A program made the position numbers and the translations under genes. The notes under the pieces are model-generated. The model was not told where the DNA came from and did not search any database. It saw only the letters and a list, made by a program, of their open reading frames with translations. Shown one piece after another: positions 23,535 through 24,985 of a stretch of DNA of 24,985 nt. Every line of letters starts with the position of its first letter. Position 1 is the first letter of the stretch. The stretch comes from JAJZOM01 sp046703545 (lineage in GTDB: Archaea > Thermoplasmatota > Thermoplasmata > Thermoplasmatales > Thermoplasmataceae), in contig JBJKSX010000052.1 of NCBI GenBank assembly GCA_046703545.1, positions 1-24,985 of the forward strand. The letters run 5' to 3'.

Positions 23535-24131
23535 ATGCCAGAAGTACAAACCACATACAGCACAGTTCGGGGCGCATGGAAGAGCCTTAAGAAATCTGCA
23601 ATTTACAATCTTCACAAGCAGAGAATGATCGATTGGAGAAACGGTCCTTCACTGGAGAGATTGGAACACCCCACCAGAATTGACAGGGCAAGAACCCTTG
23701 GCTTCAAAGCAAAGAAGGGGTATGTCATTGTCAGGGCCAGAGTCAGGCGCGGCGGAAGGAACAGGGAGAAGATCGCCGGCGGAAGAAGGCCAAGGAGAAT
23801 GGCCTACAACAAGTTGACGCCAAAGAAGAGCATCCAGTGGATCGCTGAAGAAAGAACCGCTGACAAGTACCCCAACCTGGAAGTCCTCAACTCATACTAT
23901 GTGGGAGAGGATGGGTATTACAAGTATTACGAAGTGATCCTCGTGGACAAGCACGAGCCAGAGATCCTTAACGACTCCAACATATCCTGGATTGCCGAAC
24001 CCCAGAACACCGGAAGGGTTTACAGGGGACTCACCTCTGCCGGATACGAGAGCAGGGGCCTGAGGGCAGGCAACAAGGGTAACGCAAAGAGCCGCCCATC
24101 CATAAGAGCAAATGGAAGGCTCAGGAGATAA
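23535..24131 (+). CDS. rpl15e: Large-subunit ribosomal protein L15e
   Basis: 198 residues, typical. L15e is an archaeal/eukaryotic protein of the 50S subunit that binds 23S rRNA. Features: basic throughout, with VRARVRRGGRNREK and GGRRPRRMAYNKL in the first half, and RGLTSAGYESRGLRAGNKGNAKSRPS near the C-terminus, the conserved tail. ATG at 23535 has GAGGT nine bases upstream. A tRNA-Ser gene follows ten bases after the stop and may be read through from the same promoter. Assignment firm. Confidence 0.97.
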   Translation: MPEVQTTYSTVRGAWKSLKKSAIYNLHKQRMIDWRNGPSLERLEHPTRIDRARTLGFKAKKGYVIVRARVRRGGRNREKIAGGRRPRRMAYNKLTPKKSIQWIAEERTADKYPNLEVLNSYYVGEDGYYKYYEVILVDKHEPEILNDSNISWIAEPQNTGRVYRGLTSAGYESRGLRAGNKGNAKSRPSIRANGRLRR

Positions 24132-24141
24132 TTACTTCTAA

Positions 24142-24222
24142 GCCGAGGTGGCCCAGTGGTACGGCGCCAGACTTGAGATCTGGTTCCCTTGTGGATCGGG
24201 AGTTCGAATCTCTCCCTCGGCG
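24142..24222 (+). tRNA. tRNA-Ser (anticodon TGA)
   Basis: 81-nt class II cloverleaf without intron. The acceptor stem GCCGAGG pairs with CCTCGGC, and the discriminator is G, as in archaeal tRNA-Ser. The anticodon stem CCAGA/TCTGG encloses CTTGAGA, giving anticodon TGA (serine, UCA codons). A long variable arm (TCC CTTGT GGA) supports serine. The T arm is GGGAG TTCGAAT CTCTC. No CCA is encoded. It is ten bases downstream of rpl15e. Confidence 0.96.
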
Positions 24223-24223
24223 C

Positions 24224-24228
24224 TTTTT
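24224..24228 (+). terminator. T-tract after tRNA-Ser
   Basis: TTTTT starts two bases past the mature 3' end of tRNA-Ser, with more T-rich sequence following; a likely terminator for the rpl15e/tRNA-Ser transcript. Confidence 0.5.
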
Positions 24229-24641
24229 CATTATTTCGTAATTTCCCAATGAGTTGCAATAATTATTAGAAGCTCTAAAATTTATGAATTCTTCCAGTTG
24301 AATCTCGAAGTATCTACTTAGATTCACACTTGTTGCCGACCCCGTTCTACAATGGTCCCATCTACCAATAATATCGGATGTCTTTTACCCAACATAAATA
24401 TTTACACATATAGAAATAAATAAAATTTTGACACACCTTAGTCGCTATTTTACTGCCTCAGCAAATAACTTAAGGATATTTATGTCATTGCATATAAACA
24501 AACCAGAAGTGTTAGTATTGATCTAACCTTTGTTTCAATTTCCCACTCTAACCAATCGTTGTGAACTCAGAAAAAGGGATTAGAATCCAACATCGTCCTC
24601 AAAATTGACAGGACTTCTATTTTTGGTTAGCCTTCACTATT
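24229..24641. other. AT-rich region without a recognisable gene
   Basis: About 410 bp at roughly one third GC (141 of 420 bases over 24241-24660 by hand count), against near 50% in the genes around. I found no convincing coding frame, RNA gene or long repeat. Several TATA-like stretches occur (24392-24425, 24475-24500). It may be a decayed or recently acquired segment behind the tRNA. Confidence 0.5.
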
Positions 24642-24985
24642 CTAAGTTTTTATTGCATAAAGGAATTGTCCCCCACCACCCGGATGTTTGAAGAATTCCA
24701 CGACCTCTTCTGGAAGTCCTGCTTCCACAGCATATTTTTCAAGACTTGGTCTGGTTATGCTGACATTTGAGAAGCCAGCATTTTCAGCAAGTTCTTGAAG
24801 TTCCTTATCTTCATAGTACTGAATCATGGAGCCAATGGGTTCAGGTGATGCGGGAGTACCTTTGAGTTCCTTTGTACCCAAGAAAAGAATTAATCTACTT
24901 CCCTTTTTCATAAGTCTGAATACTTCATTCATGAATTTCAAAGGATCTTTGATAAAGTTAAAAGCGCCAGTACAAACAACTGCGG
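24642..24985 (-). CDS. Class I SAM-dependent methyltransferase, C-terminal part
   Basis: Open to the right edge; 114 C-terminal residues are visible. AVVCTGAFNFIKDPLKFMNE followed by VFRLMKKGSRLILF is the strand-4 / helix-D / strand-5 region of class I methyltransferases (compare the family pattern D-x-V-x-x-x-x-A-x-x-x-x-x-D-P...x-E-x-x-R-x-L-K-x-G). The rest, ELAENAGFSNVSITRP and a C-terminal GGGGQFLYAIK, is the usual beta-hairpin end. The SAM-binding glycine motif lies outside the window. GC is about 41% over 24661-24960 by count, lower than neighbouring genes. Substrate unknown. Confidence 0.8.
   Translation of the reverse strand, partial: AVVCTGAFNFIKDPLKFMNEVFRLMKKGSRLILFLGTKELKGTPASPEPIGSMIQYYEDKELQELAENAGFSNVSITRPSLEKYAVEAGLPEEVVEFFKHPGGGGQFLYAIKT

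Noticed and set aside
24299..24312. GTTGAATCTCGAAG as a possible att repeat of the tRNA-Ser T arm (GTTCGAATCTCTCC)
   Set aside because: The match needs an indel and is too short; I would expect an exact repeat of 15 or more bases.
24121..24327. Minus-strand 68-codon frame across tRNA-Ser containing GRDSNSRSTREPDLKSG
   Set aside because: It is the antisense of the tRNA gene; such DSNSR-type peptides are a classic spurious ORF over tRNAs.
1..24985. CRISPR array, transposase or toxin-antitoxin cassette
   Set aside because: I saw no regularly spaced direct repeats, no transposase-like protein and no toxin partner in the window; the RHH gene's downstream neighbour lies outside.

Overview
The window reads as chromosome of a thermoacidophile-like euryarchaeon, most plausibly in the Thermoplasmata (Thermoplasmatales lineage). 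The archaeal markers are a thermosome subunit, the large subunit of replication factor C, ribosomal protein L15e, the wyosine enzyme Taw1, an RNase P Pop5-like protein, a TrmB regulator and archaeal CoaBC. TATA-like boxes often sit about 24 bp before start codons, which implies leaderless mRNAs. Coding GC looks near 50% and arginine is mostly AGG/AGA. The order-level placement is inference from gene content, not a database match.

Layout. 1-409: the start of a ribbon-helix-helix regulator with a perfect 24-bp palindrome over its start codon, then tRNA-Thr(CGT). 482-3864 (minus): a probable operon running TrmB regulator, endonuclease IV, DUF1015 protein, then a small multi-pass membrane protein. 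4059-6433 (plus): hotdog thioesterase, CoaBC and a nitrilase-family amidase, tightly packed and with a possible CoA/pantetheine theme. 6441-7151 (minus): alpha/beta hydrolase. 7292-9964 (plus): pyruvate phosphate dikinase. 10097-12390 (plus): UbiD decarboxylase overlapping a UbiA/MqnP-type prenyltransferase, probably for menaquinone-type quinones. 12376-13593 (minus): MFS transporter. 13690-14561 (minus): inorganic pyrophosphatase coupled to a small two-cysteine protein. 14661-15677 (plus): GHMP kinase. 15660-16418 (minus): DUF1805 protein and Nudix hydrolase. 16570-18213 (plus): thermosome. 18219-19043 (minus): GNAT acetyltransferase. 19145-23021 (plus): Taw1, acyl-CoA dehydrogenase, tRNA-binding OB-fold protein and RfcL, the last three almost contiguous. 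23007-23315 (minus): Pop5-like RNase P protein. 23535-24222 (plus): L15e and tRNA-Ser(TGA). After that tRNA the DNA becomes AT-rich (about one third GC over 24241-24660 by my count), with no convincing gene until a truncated SAM methyltransferase at the right edge.

How the genes fit together. Most are central housekeeping: PEP/pyruvate interconversion and pyrophosphate removal, CoA synthesis, quinone synthesis, protein folding, DNA repair and replication, tRNA modification and processing. I found no CRISPR array, transposase, rRNA or obvious defence cassette. The most unusual signals are the palindromic operator at the left edge, the AT-rich boundary behind tRNA-Ser, five convergent gene pairs whose 3' ends overlap or nearly touch, and several family members with altered signature residues. 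I did not find a clear previously undescribed multi-gene system; the findings are modest leads.
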